Below, piece by piece: positions 37,316 to 49,158 of a stretch of 64,000 nucleotides of DNA. This DNA comes from Seriola aureovittata (lineage: Eukaryota; Chordata; Actinopteri; Carangiformes; Carangidae). Every line of letters begins with the position of its first letter. Position 1 is the first letter of the stretch. The notes below the pieces were generated by a model. That model worked only from the letters and a program-made list of their open reading frames with translations. It made no database searches and was not told the DNA's origin. Location: positions 14,101,552 to 14,165,551 of the forward strand of contig NC_079386.1 in NCBI RefSeq assembly GCF_021018895.1. Direction: 5' to 3'. The position numbers and the translations under genes were made by a program.

Positions 37316-37424
37316 AGAGTGCATCTCAGATCATCCGGCAGGGTTCTTCCAGCTAAAGTCCGAGCTAAAGGTGACCAGGCTTTTTCAGTCAGAGCCCATC
37401 AGCTCTGGAAAGGTTTTTATTCTG
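37316..37424 (+). mobile_element. Remnant of a non-LTR retrotransposon (LINE) reverse-transcriptase ORF end
   Basis: The frame from 37316 reads RVHLRSSGRV, then KGDQAFSVRAHQLWKGF. This matches the conserved C-terminal end of fish LINE ORFs (LRSS ... GDRAFSVAAPKLWN pattern). Only this short piece is clear; the rest is decayed. Confidence 0.55.
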
Positions 37425-37786
37425 CTGAATTGTTTTATCTGGATTCACCTCTGTGAAAATGTGAGGAAAACCAGAAAACTTATTTATATATTTTTTCTTA
37501 TTTAAATAAGACAAAAATGAATCAAAATGAATTACCACTGTCTCTATTATCGATGCTAATAGATTTACTAAAATAGTTTCTGTATGTCTGTATTTTGACT
37601 GGGTATGTTAAATTATTTAACAGAAGGAAAGTAGCTATGAGTATGTATTTGACAAGCAACAGAGGCTGAGCTTATTAGTACTCTTGAATAAAAACAGGAG
37701 TGCACTCTGTGACATGTTCATTCCATTAACTTGCCACCAAGAAACAAGACAGAGGTGGAGGAACAAAGCAAACCAGAGTTCAAAGC

Positions 37787-38737
37787 ATGAGTGGTAAGTC
37801 TTGTTATTTTTTCTTTTTTACTGTGTCTTAATAGTGAGCACACATAGAAAGAACCATCAAAGAATAAACTGAATATATCCATCCAAACCAAAATTAACAA
37901 TATGTTTGTTTGTCATATGTATCATTAAATTATGTGCATTTTATAAAAGATACAATCAGTAACAGTATTTTAATTAAGGGTCATGTCACAGCATGGCCCA
38001 ATTATTAGATTAAAGCAAGTCAACTTTATCCACTTCACACAAAATTATGTTGTGTCAATAAATGTAGCTTTATAAAGATCAGGTTTACGCTGCAAAATAC
38101 ATGCAACGCATGCAGGTCTACTTCCAATTATGTAGATGTAAACCTAATCTGAATACTAGGCGGTAGCCAGTTTTACTTACATTTAAAGTTGAGCAAAGCA
38201 GTGCATCATTAGAAAGTTGATATCCTCAGAAAACTTTAATTACTTTTGAGCTTTACATTTTATATTTCCTGCAACACAAGACACAAAACAGAGTAATATA
38301 TCACTGACACAGAGTCATAATTGTCTTACAGAGTTAAAAGACAACAGAAGGATTGTGGTCCTGGGAAAAACTGGAGCTGGGAAGAGCAGCCTGGCCAACA
38401 CCATATTTGGAGAGAATGCATTTCTGATAAATCATTTACCCAAATCTGGAACAAGTAAATGTCAAGCAGAGCGCAAATGTATCAATGGACAGTGGTGGTT
38501 ATCTGGATCGACACTCCTGGTTTCTTTGACACGGACAGACCAGAGGAGGACATAAAGGCTGATATAGTGAGGTGTATCACAAAGTTCCTGGGCCTCATGC
38601 TTTTCTTATTGTGCTTAAAGTGGAGAAATACACACAGCAGGAGAAGGATGTTATAAAGACACTGCTCCAAAAACTTCTCAAAGGAAGCTTTAAAATATGC
38701 TGTGATTGTCTTCACTCATGGTGACCAGCTTCCTGCA
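37787..38737 (+). pseudogene. GIMAP unit 6: truncated and frameshifted AIG1 GTPase
   Basis: Exon 1 ATGAGTG (37787-37793, donor GTAAGT) and the exon from 38332 join as MSELKDNRRIVVLGKTGAGKSS, so the start and G1 are intact. At about 38486-38510 an indel shifts the frame just before the G3 region. At about 38582 four bases are missing relative to other units (cacaaagttcct against cacagagtgcgctcct). Another frame change lies near 38660. Recognisable sequence stops after the G4 region (THGDQLPA) at about 38737, with no linker or tail. This is a non-functional relic that keeps splice sites like those of the live copies. Confidence 0.85.
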
Positions 38738-39083
38738 TCAGGATGCTGGATTTCAATTGCCTTTAGAATTGACTTAATCATTTTTTGATAACATTTAGTT
38801 CTAATGATTTGTATTACTGAGAAAATTACTGTACATTACAACATCAAGCAAACTACAAATAGTGCTTTAAAAAAATGAATGAGTGACATAATAGTATCTG
38901 ATTTAATACCATGAATTTGACTATATGTTATTTTTTATGCATGATTTGTTTTTTGCTTATACTTTAAAGAACCAAAGATTTGTGTGGAACAAATTTGACT
39001 ATCTTGACACCTGTATCAGGCACTCTGATGTGACACATTGTTCCATTGTTCAGGCACAGCCCAACCAACGGCTCAAACTGGTA
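38738..39083. other. Spacer between GIMAP units 6 and 7
   Basis: AT-rich; no coding similarity. The right end grades into the unit 7 promoter. Confidence 0.5.
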
Positions 39084-39095
39084 GAAAACGAAAGT
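39084..39095 (+). promoter_or_regulatory. ISRE-like element upstream of GIMAP unit 7
   Basis: GAAAACGAAAGT matches GAAANNGAAACT at all fixed positions but one. It lies 76 bases before the first coding exon at 39171. Confidence 0.6.
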
Positions 39096-39170
39096 ATAGT
39101 CAAATCACAGCAAGAGAGCCAGAGGAAAAACACACGCAGCAAGGCCTGCTCCAGGTGATTTTATAGCAAC

Positions 39171-40645
39171 ATGGACGGTGAGTTGAGCTTATTTCAGATC
39201 AGCGTCAATGAGTTATTATTCCTCCACACACAGAACCTTAAAAGAAAGAAACAGATATTTAAATTCAGATTCAAATGGCTGTTATCAAGGTTTTGTTTAA
39301 ATAATGACATTTTAACAACGCCTTAATTAATTGGATATATATTTGGTTGATGATAATTATGATTGAGTTTGCTGCTATACGACAACTAATATGCAGTAAT
39401 AACAATTTAAACTTTCATTCTTTTTCACATTTTTCTGATATACGAATGGTTAATTGGTTAAATATGAAAATAATTTGCAGGATAATCCATTTAAAAGGTG
39501 TTTGTTGCAACCCTGTATGCAAAGTCCAAAAGAACAAGCTACTAGAACAAGTAAAAGTGAAATGTAGCTCACTGATGCAGAGTCATTGTTTTCTTCTAGT
39601 GCTGACTAGGAGGATTGTCCTACTGGGAAAAACTGGAGCTGGGAAGAGCAGCCTGGCCAACACTATATTGGGAGAGGATGTGTTCAAGATAAGCCATTCT
39701 CCCACATCAGAAATAAGTCTTACTCATTCAGAAACCAAATACGTCAATGGGAAAAGCATCACTTTGATCGACACTCACAGTTTTTTTGACACATCTGAGA
39801 TAGAATCTGAGATTTCACTCAAGTCTGACATACTGAGGTGTATCACAGAGTGCGCTCCAGGGCCTCATGCATTTCTCATTGTGCTTAAAGTGGAGAAATT
39901 CACACAGCAGGAGAAGGAAGTCATCAAGAAAATATGCCAACATTTCTCTGAAGACGCTCTGAAATATGCTGCAGTTGTCTTCACTCATGGCGACCAACTC
40001 CATGAAGGAATGAAGATTGAGGAGTTTGTCACTCAGAATGAAGGACTGGACGATCTGGTGAGGAAGTGCGGAGGCCGTTGCCATGTTGTTGATAATAAAT
40101 ACTGGAAGGACAACAAAGAGGACGACTATAGAAATAACCAGTTCCAGGTGGCGCAGATACTCAACACAATAGACATGATAAATAAGGCAAACAAAGGAAG
40201 CTGTTACACCAATGAGATGCTACAAGACGTGAAAAGAGACATACAGAGAGAGCAAGAGAAAATTAGACAGTCATCAGGGAACATGTCACTGGAAGAGATT
40301 AGAAATAGAGCGATAATGAATGTATCTGAAGACATTTTGATCAGATTAACAGGTCTAGCAACAGGTGTATTGTTAGGAGCTCTTTTTGGTGTTGCAGAGA
40401 TGGTTACAAAAATGGTTGTAAATTTACAGGTGCCTTCAAATTCTACAGCTCTAGCATCAACAGCAAGAACAACAGTTGCATTGGCCGCTCTAAGAGGGGG
40501 AGTAAGGGGCAGTCAGATAGGATATGATGCAGCGGAAGGAGCAGAAAATCCAACAGAAGCTGTGCAGAGAGCGGCAAAGGCTATGTGGGACTCTGCCAGA
40601 TCAGGTTTCGGAGCAGGGGCTGCATCAGATCAAAACAGTAAATAA
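39171..40645 (+). CDS. GIMAP unit 7: AIG1 GTPase with altered G3 motif, 350 residues
   Basis: Exon 1 is ATGGACG (39171-39177, donor GTGAGT) and exon 2 is 39600-40645 after TTCTTCTAG, giving MDVLTRRIVLLGKTGAGKSS. The upstream in-frame methionine at 39347 lies in the intron. G1, the CITECAPGPHAF box, THGDQLHEG and CGGRCHVVDNKYW are intact. At residues 60-63 the G3 motif reads DTHS (39770-39781) where the sister copies have DTPG, so both the proline and the invariant glycine are gone. Three to four extra residues (EIESEIS) follow. The tail has TGVLLGALFG and a second Gly/Ala region. In GTPases the G3 glycine contacts the gamma-phosphate, so hydrolysis or switching may be impaired (inference). 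Confidence 0.85.
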
Positions 40646-40954
40646 AGCACAGACAATAAGGAGATGCAAAACGTTGGGCAGCATTGATGTTGATGTTAAA
40701 TTTAATCATGTTGAGACCAACTATAGGCAACAATGGATACTTATTTTAAAGATAGATAAGATATGTATATGAACTTCCCATAGCTCTGAGATGCTGAATA
40801 TTGTTATTTGTTTCAACAAGTAAACATGTGTGTTGTGTCTTTTGTTGTTGTTTTTTTTTTCTCTTTGCTGTGTCATCTCCAATTACAGTAATGATAAGAC
40901 TTTTTTTTTTTTTAAACTTTTCTACAATTCCATAAGTTAATGAATAAATAGGGT

Positions 40955-40988
<34 letters not shown>
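40955..40988. repeat. AATC tetranucleotide microsatellite
   Basis: About eight perfect AATC units. Confidence 0.9.
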
Positions 40989-40990
<2 letters not shown>

Positions 40991-41443
40991 AAGAAATTCT
41001 AGCTTGGAAATATGAAAGACATGTCTTATGATATTGTAATGGTATTTTTGAAAGATTAAAACACCTGATGACTTAACTTTTTATTTTACACTGTACACAA
41101 CTTTGAGTTGCTTAAAGATACTGTTGATTGATATCTTTATGTTTTTTATTTAACGTATTGCTTGTGTCATAAATTACTTAACAATTAAACAGTTGTGTGA
41201 TTTAAAGGGTTTTCCAGTGTCTGTTTGGTAATGTTATAATAAATTCTACAACCCCAGAGAACAATATATGCGTGTCTGCTTCTTGTCCTCAACATGTTTT
41301 TGGTACCGGATTCGGCAATCGAGTGAAAAACAAAAATGACGAACAGGTAGGAAGTTTCAGTAACTTCTCTGTGGGAACGGAGCGTCAGCGAGGAGAAGGG
41401 CTGGGGGAGGTTCAACATCTGTGTTATGGCACACACTTTTACT

Positions 41444-41455
41444 GAAACTGAAACT
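41444..41455 (+). promoter_or_regulatory. Exact ISRE in the GIMAP-TRIM intergenic region
   Basis: GAAACTGAAACT is a perfect match to GAAANNGAAACT. It is 1.5 kb upstream of the TRIM A start codon and 0.8 kb after GIMAP unit 7. It may mark a distal promoter with a noncoding first exon, or an enhancer. Confidence 0.6.
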
Positions 41456-42931
41456 ATGAGTTTGGAGTGTCTGTAGACACACCTAAGACATATATTAATG
41501 TGGAAAATACATAGAAAAAAGCATTTTGCATAGTAAGTTCAATTTAAAACTTCACTAAATCAGTTGTAGCTCAATAACCTTCCATTTTATATAAGAGTAA
41601 ATACTATATATTTATCTAGTTTTTAATGTCAATTATTTGTGCTGTTTTTTGGTTCCAGATTATTTTTATCTTCCCAGTACCTATTCAGAAACCTGAACTT
41701 GTGTATCAGCATTTACCAAGTAAAGGGTCTGAAAAATTATTTTAACTGTACACTGCTGCTGTTTACTATTAACCATGTATGGAAGTGATATGAGTGCTGT
41801 CATTGTTGCATGACATGGCTCAAGTTAAACCCTTTGTAAGACATAAACAGATACATGATTACCACAATTTCTACACCAGTTGTCCTAACGCTGGTGCCAC
41901 CTTTTGTCTGGTGGGACATAACATATTATCAAATTGCTTACGTTTTATTAGAGGGCTAATGTTACACTATTTACCGTAAATCAATTCTTCGCCACTCTAT
42001 AACACTAGTTGCGACTTGCCAGTAGCTGCACAGTGCAACTGCTTGTGTAGGCTTCACTCATTTCTAGCCTAACTTGCACACTGCTGCCACTTTGCCTTGA
42101 AAAGAGCTAAACCTTATCTGATTCCCAAAAATATTAAGGGGCATAAATTCACGTAAAAACACAATATCCACAACGCAAATCAATTTAGAGAACATAGATA
42201 TTCAAGCCACAGACGAAGGGAACCTGCCGACATGGTAATATCTGTATTTTCAAACACAAATGCATAGGAATAAAAGTAGCAATAAAGTGTAAGATTTTCA
42301 GGCCTACCTTCAGGTCTTCTCTGCAAGTCTCCAAAAGGAATCGCTTCCTGGGTCCATGTCTGCTTCTTCTGCAATGGCTGTCACAAGTCAGGAGTCAAGT
42401 AGCTAGCGATCCAGAAGGCTAAACAACCGGACTGAAAGATGCTAACTTTAGCAACTAGCCAACTACCTTGCAAAGGAAACTATGCTTATCTTTCTCAAAT
42501 TCAATTAAGTGTGTATTTTCACACGTTTGAAAAGGGAATTGAATCACGGCAGCGATACACCGTTGGCCTACAGGGCCGACATTAGTGCGCAATAGAGTGC
42601 GACATAATTGCCTACCTGCTGTACACCTGCGTCAGGGTACCTGCCGGTTTCATCCGGTAACTTTTGGAAGAAACCAATGGGGAAAGGGGGGGGGGTGAGA
42701 CTTTTGAGGTATAATCTATGACATAAGTAGAAGAATACATTTGTCTCATAATAAAAATATTCATAACCAGATTTTATGAAATATAATAGCAATAAAATAT
42801 AATATAAAATAAAATCATTAAAAAATCTAGAGATTTAAAATCTGGTGGGGCTCGTGCCCTCCCTTGCTTGAATGTGCGTCAGGCGTTTGATTAAATGAGC
42901 GTTCTTCTCTGCACGTGTGAAATTCACCAGA

Positions 42932-45900
42932 ATGGCTGAACAGCAGAAGGAGCATGCCGTGGAGTTGGACCGCAGTCAGTTTTGCTGTGCAGTATGTCTG
43001 GACCTGCTGAAAGAGCCAGTCACCATCCACTGTGGACACAGTTACTGCACAAGCTGTATTAAGGGATGCTGGGACCATGAGGAGGAAAGGGGAAAGTACA
43101 GTTGCCCTCAGTGCAGGGAGACCTTCAATCCAAGGCCTGCTCTGCGGAGGAACAACATGCTGGCTGAGGTAGGGGTGATAGTTGGAGAGTTTTTGAGCCA
43201 CAGTTGAAACTATATCAATCAAGTAATCAATACAATCCCTGACACCACTGAAACATATCACTTATAGCTGGTTAGAAATTGTAATTATATTGGTGATAGA
43301 AAAGAGGAGGTCATCATGGCCTTTTGGTTCTTCAAAGCATGTGTTATGTAATCTGGTAACATGTACAACATTGTAAGGGGAGATTTCTGTGGAATGAAGG
43401 ATTAACACATGGGTGTTTTTCTAGAAAGAGTTGTAACTCACTGCGGACATGTTATTAATTAATTCAAAAACCTGAATGAGTGGAGAAACATGACTAATGC
43501 AGATGCTTCCACGCAGGTGCACTGCAAGTGGTCTAAAGATGGCAGCTTCAGTCACAAAGATCATTCAAATGGCTACAGTGTTTCACTATAGGAACAGTGA
43601 CTATGGAAATCAATGGGAAAGACATCAGTAAACGGGGTTGGAAACTGTGGTTGACACAGTATGCACGCAAGTGATGATTGTGATGGATCGTTCGTCAAAT
43701 AAGATGTAGTCAAGGAAAGGGGTTTGTGTGTCTGTTTAAGTTTGCCTACCCAAAACTAAGGCCTTTTTAAAATATTTTTTTCAATTCAGATATATTTTTT
43801 TATTTCTACAGTTTCAAAAACACCACCTCTGAGAAGCCATGTTGGTTTTTGTATTTTTCCTATTCTCATCAAACTTTGTCGGAGAGACAAACATCAATAT
43901 CAGTTTACCTGAACCATGAGAAGTTGGTACTGTGTATTTTCTGAACAGACCTAGATTTGGAAACGTGTGAAATTCCTAATCAAGAGTGCTATTAAGTGTA
44001 AGAAACCCATTTATTTGCACCTATATGATATCAATCATTTCCTTTTTAAATACAATCTTTAATTGATTTTTGAGCCAATATTTAAGGTCTAATGAACATG
44101 AAGATATTAAAAATAAAATAAGGTGTGGAAGCATCTTTCAGTCATTTTCATAGGACCATGTATGTAGGGTAGCTAGAAGGAATGTGGAAGTGGCTTTATG
44201 TATGGTCATTTAGTGTATGAAGTTCCAGTGTCCTTCCATGTTCCCTTCATAGATAAATACATAGTTAAAGGCATTGTTTTACCTCTAGGAAAAGAAACAT
44301 CCACATTGAAGAAGCAGGTTCTCTTGTCTCTACTTATATAGGCCTACATATATACTTGATGTGGTGCTAATCTAATACCTTGTGTACAATTTAGATAACT
44401 GTGTACTATAAATTACATGTGATAAACTATTATCCTTAAACCATATAACCTCAGGACTGAATTGTTTGCATGCTTGGTGCTTCCTTGATGACATGTAAGG
44501 GCATATACTGATGATTTAACTGTGTGGACATGTTTCAGCATGCATATCGGTACATACCACAGATGCAATACCCATGTCAAATGCCCTCTTTTCCAGTGAG
44601 CATCCTGAAAACATGTTTATCCTTTTAGTCCTTGCAACTACCATGAGACAGGAATTCATTAATCATTGAGATACTGAGGCAAAAAATATAATCCTATAAT
44701 GCATGATTTTCTGCCACGGGTAAAATATGTCTCAAATCTGTGTCTATTTTGAAGGTAAAACAGAGAGGACATTGGCACTTTGTAACATTTAATAAAAGTA
44801 TATCAAGCAATATAGCATTTTTATGTGCCTACCTGTTACCCCACATCCTATGAAAATGGCTAATCAATGTCACCAAGTCCTGCAAGTCATGTCACCTACA
44901 GTATTTCTCACTGCCTTCTTTTTTTTTTTTTTATCATCCCCAGGTTGTGGAGAAGCTGAAGATGACGAGCACCCAGCAGGATTCTCCCTCTGCTGCTCTG
45001 GCCTGTGCAGGTTCAGCAGATGTTGCCTGTGATTTCTGCTGTGGGACCAAACCTAAGAAAGCCACCATGTCCTGCCTGACGTGCTTGGCGTCTTACTGTC
45101 CAGCTCACCTCCAGCCTCACTACACCGTTCCTGTGCTGAAGACGCACCAGCTGGTCTCGGCTACAATCCCACTGCAGGACAAGATGTGTACCAAGCACAA
45201 CAAGCTGATGGAGGCCTACTGTAAGACGGACAAGAGGTGCATCTGCTATCTGTGCAGTATAGATGAACATAAGTGCCACAGGATCATCTCAGCAACAGCA
45301 GAGAGGGCTACGGAACAGGTAGAAACAAAACTGCTAACAAAAACTGTAGACCGAGGCCTGCAGTTAAACATCTTTTTTCTAGTTTTTATTACAAGTAGTG
45401 ATATGTTAACACAATGTTCCACTAACAATTTCTTATAGGAAATGCTGATTGTGAGACTAAAGAAAGTCCAGGAGAGAGAAAAGGAGAGAGAAAAGGAGCT
45501 GAATGAGCTGAGTCGAGCTGTGAACCATTTCAAGGTGTGGAATCTGTACATCGATCCCCACAACATTAAAACCTCACCCGTTTTATTAAATAATCTTTCA
45601 GTCGTAGTTAGAGGGTCATGCACAGTATGTATGCATAAGTTGTATATACAGTACCAGTCAAAGGTTTGAACACACTTTGCCATTCACTTGAATGTATATC
45701 TCACCATCTTCCTTGTTATCACTTGAATGGGAAAGTGTGTCCAAACTTTTGACCAGTACAGTATATATGTGTATATATACTGTATATGTGTACTTGTTGT
45801 TTCAGTTTGTCGTGTCACTGAATCTGTTTAAAAGGGGAAATAAGTCACATGTACAGGATCTAGATTTTTGTGTTGGGCCACTGGCTTTCTGTCTGAGAGG

Positions 45901-47546
45901 CTACTGACTAGCAGAGATGCATATTTCAGCCAGGTAACTCTTGTAACTTGTCATACTCCAGGAAGACTAGCTGCCAAGGACTTTGCCACACAGAGAGCAT
46001 ATTTTAAAAGAAATCTTGTTGTTTTTTCTTTGTATAAACAGAGTTGTACCCAGACTACAGTGAAGTCCTGTGATAAGATCTTTGATGATCTGATCTCCTC
46101 CATAAAGAAAAGACGCACTTTGATGAGGATGCTAATCAAATTCCGGGAGAAGACTGCAGTGGCTCAGGCTGAAGAGCTGCAGCTGCAGCTCGAGGAGGAG
46201 GTCACCAAGCTGAAGAGGAGAGACGCCGACCTGGAGGAGCTTTCTCATACAGACGACGACATTCATTTCATTCAGGTACCAGACGCTGTCAGTGTGGTGG
46301 CGAGCAACTTCATGGTTTTTTTGTTTGTTTGTTTGTTTGTTTGTTTATTTATTTCACATTGTATACTTTTTTACTTATGTCGGTTCCACGTGGCTGAGTA
46401 ATTGTTGCTGTACAGCCAAAGCTCCTCCATCTGTAACTGTGAAACTCATTTTTCTCAGCGACATGGCTGGATGCATTGCCCTAAAGTGACATCTGTTGGC
46501 AACATTTTGACATTACAATGTATGATGACTGTACTGGAATATCTTGATTGATTTTTTTGTCTTTCCTCTGGTGTCTGACTTACTGAACTTCCTTCAGACT
46601 TTCCAGTCTCTCTCCACCTCCTGTGAATCTCCAGATTTGCCAGCTGGAGCTGTTGTTCTTCCTCAGCGTTCGATCGGAGCTGTGACTGACCGCGTGTCTG
46701 AGCTGAGAGAAAACATGGAGAAGCTCCTGAAGGACACATGGCCTGTGATCTCTGCCACAGGTACAAGACAGAAACATAAAAGCAGTTACATGGTGTTTGT
46801 ATTCAGGTCTGATGATATTTAGGTTTGTTGTTTTTCCTTTTTGTTAGTGGGTGCTGCAGATGTTGTACTGCCGCCTGTGCCAAAGAAGAGAAATGAGTTT
46901 TTACTCTGTGAGTAAAAGATTTAATCCTCTGCAGTTTCACAATACACTGATGCATTGATAATGAACTGGATATCACAAGGTTAATGTTAATATTACCTTT
47001 GCTCTTCCATCAGATTGCCGTCCTTTAACACTGGATCAAAACTCAGTCTACAAATACTTGTCCCTTTCACAAAAAAACAGGCGGGTGACTCGTGAACACT
47101 TTGAGAAATATTATTCTGCTCACCCAGACAGGTTTACAAATGTCATGCAGGTGTTGTGCAGGGAGGGATTGTCAGAGCGATGCTACTGGGAGGTCAGTTG
47201 GAGTGGTGGCACTTGGTCAGTGGCAGTGTCGTACAAAGACATCAGCAGAACATATGAGTCCGAGTTTGGAAAGAACAACAAGTCATGGAGTTTAGTGTGT
47301 TCACTAGGCTGTTATGTTTTCCGACACAACACAAAAATTGAGTTGGTGTCAGGTCCTAACTCCTCCAGGATCGGAGTGTTCCTGGATTATAAAGCAGGTA
47401 CTCTGTCTTTTTACAGCATCTCTGACACGATGACTCTGCTCCACACAGTCCACAACACGTTCACTCAGCCTCTTTATCCTGGCCTCGGGCTGAAGAGTGC
47501 TGGATCTAGTGTTGGACATTATGCAGAACTGATGAAGTTATGGTGA
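42932..47546 (+). CDS. TRIM A: finTRIM/TRIM16-like RING-B-box-coiled-coil-B30.2 protein, 565 residues
   Basis: Exons 42932-43168, 44944-45318, 45439-45534, 46042-46275, 46598-46760, 46848-46907 and 47014-47546 join without a frame break. The RING (about residues 18-63) has [18 protein letters not shown] and CPQC and should act as a ubiquitin E3 ligase. Exon 2 holds B-box-type zinc ligands ([14 protein letters not shown], then [12 protein letters not shown]). Exons 3-5 form a charged coiled coil for dimerisation. The last exon is PRY-SPRY ([38 protein letters not shown]). Fish finTRIMs are a large, often interferon-induced family with variable B30.2 domains; an antiviral role here is inferred. 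Intron 3 carries a MITE absent from TRIM B. Confidence 0.9.
45647..45763. mobile_element. Palindromic MITE in intron 3 of TRIM A, flanked by TA
   Basis: Inverted termini of about 39 bases face each other: the left contains CCAGTCAAAGGTTTG and AACACACTTT, and the right, reverse complemented, contains TGGTCAAAAGTTTGGACACA. TA lies at both borders (45647-45648 and 45762-45763), as for Tc1/mariner-type insertion. The type is very common in fish genomes. There is no coding capacity. Confidence 0.75.
46317..46352. repeat. TTTG/TTTA microsatellite in intron 4 of TRIM A
   Basis: Tandem TTTG units followed by TTTA units, 42 bases after the exon 4 donor. Confidence 0.85.
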
Positions 47547-49108
47547 TCAGATTTATATTGAGGCGGGGGTTTTTGCTGCAATTGGCCCTCCAATATAACT
47601 GGATACCATGTGATAGATGAGAGGATGTGATTTTACAGGAGTGACCCTGATTTTCTGATCCTGCTAAAGCGCTTAAATATAGTTTTTGCCTTTTGTTGCA
47701 GAGTTTAGTCTGTAGCTTTCAGTAGCAACAAGAAATGCTGCAAGAATTGACTAATATTTAGATGAAAGTTGGTAAAACTCTGCAGCTTCAGTCTAGCACT
47801 TTGAGTAACAAAAGGCCCAAATAAACCAGTCTCCTCGTTGCAACAGCTCAAACAGTTGAGGTAAAATGGTAGAGAGGTGTGTGTTGGTAAACACATGAGT
47901 TAACTGAGTTTTTCCTCTCACTTTTGCTTTCTCAATTGAAACTCCTCGCTCCTTGGGGTTTTCAGATATTTCACATTAGCTTTGCTGAATTTTAAAAATG
48001 GACTTTTAAACTATGTGTTTGTTTTGTTTGTTAAATATGTTTGGTTGACTTATTTCACTGTTTTGCTTTTTATTTGTTCTATTTTGATTGCCTGCTTTTA
48101 AAATACTTAGTTTAAGATCAAATATCTTGCTCAGAAATGGTGACACTGTCATGAATCAGTTTGTCATCAGTTACTTCAAGCTATATGAGCTAGGCTACAA
48201 CTTTAATTGATATTTTGTCTTAAGTTATTAACATTATCTGGCACATGTATATGCAGAAGATTATGTTGATCTTTTTTTAAATAAATGATTGATTGAATAA
48301 ATAAATGCATACACACAACTTAAAATGTATGGTTTACATTTGTGTCTGTTCTGTGGCAGAGAAACCTAAAAGAGAGGATTATTTATTTATTTATTTTTTT
48401 AAGTGTAAAGTTTTGAAGTTTTTACAAGGAAAGGCTCAAGTACTGTAAAACTTCTCAACAATTGTCCAAATTATTTGCCACATTTTGCCATTCAAATTAA
48501 ACGTTTAATTTTTCTGCAGGGCTGTATTATTAGTGCAAAGCTCAGTGTAGTGGTTGTCTTCTGTTCGTGTTGAATGAACAGTCACTTAAAGAGTTTAAAA
48601 TCTGCCAAGAAAGCAAGCAGCAGTTTGAGGGCGCGTTACTTCCTGGAAAATAATAAGAATTGACAACAGAAGTAAATGCAAACTGGGTCATAAAAATGAA
48701 ATAGAAGAGAAATGTTACACTGGCAAGACGTTAATATAATGTCAAATGATAAGGGCTATCGTTTTTCGATATTTCAGTGTAGCCTAATATGTGGGCAGAA
48801 TACAGCGTCCATCGTTTGTAGCACTGAAGACGGGGATTCCCTGAAGGTGCCTTTAGCTGAACTGTGTCACACAGTCTTGACTGAGCTTGTAACACTAATG
48901 CGGATATACTGTCGTTGATATGACTCAGTTAGTTTGGTAAAATATAAAAGTTAAATAGATGAAAGAAGGTGAAAGTTTTAATAGTTGTCGGACTTAATGT
49001 GAACACGCATAAGGATGAGTTGGGGCAGTACCACTTGACTGAAAAGCCCCGCCTCACTTAGTTCCCTTTTCCGTTCTCAGTTTTTTTTTTTTTTTTTTTT
49101 TTTTAAGA
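47547..49108. other. 3' flank of TRIM A and spacer before TRIM B
   Basis: AATAAA at 48280-48285 is a plausible polyadenylation signal. The flank is duplicated after TRIM B: 47547-47960 resembles 52583-52930, and 48390-48550 resembles 54105-54240. This defines the tandem duplication unit. No gene is seen in it. Confidence 0.6.
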
Positions 49109-49120
49109 AAAAACGAAACT
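49109..49120 (+). promoter_or_regulatory. ISRE-like element just upstream of TRIM B
   Basis: AAAAACGAAACT differs from GAAANNGAAACT only in the first base. It lies 39 bases before the ATG and next to a T/A run. TRIM A has no equivalent at this position. Confidence 0.4.
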
Positions 49121-49158
49121 TATGAGCGTTTTTCTCTGCACGTCCGAAACTCAACAGA

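Larger units (their letters stand above)
34311..37786. other. Intergenic region between GIMAP units 5 and 6, rich in duplicated and transposon-derived DNA
   Basis: AATAAA at 35532-35537 may serve unit 5. Segments at 35875-35980 and 36400-37060 match the intron of unit 2. A LINE remnant lies at 37316-37424. An AAT-type short repeat lies at about 34748-34768. No intact gene is seen. Confidence 0.6.
40646..42931. other. Region between the GIMAP array and the first TRIM gene
   Basis: Contains an AATC microsatellite (40955-40988), an exact ISRE (41444-41455), and a locally GC-richer stretch at about 42340-42640 that resembles promoter DNA. The last 45 bases before the TRIM ATG are conserved upstream of the second TRIM copy (ATGAGCGTT, TTCTCTGCACGT, CAGAATGG). 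No exon is recognised. Confidence 0.5.

Noticed and set aside
42180..42374. Minus-strand ORF in GC-richer DNA upstream of TRIM A
   Set aside because: No family similarity and no supported splice partner; may only be promoter-like sequence.
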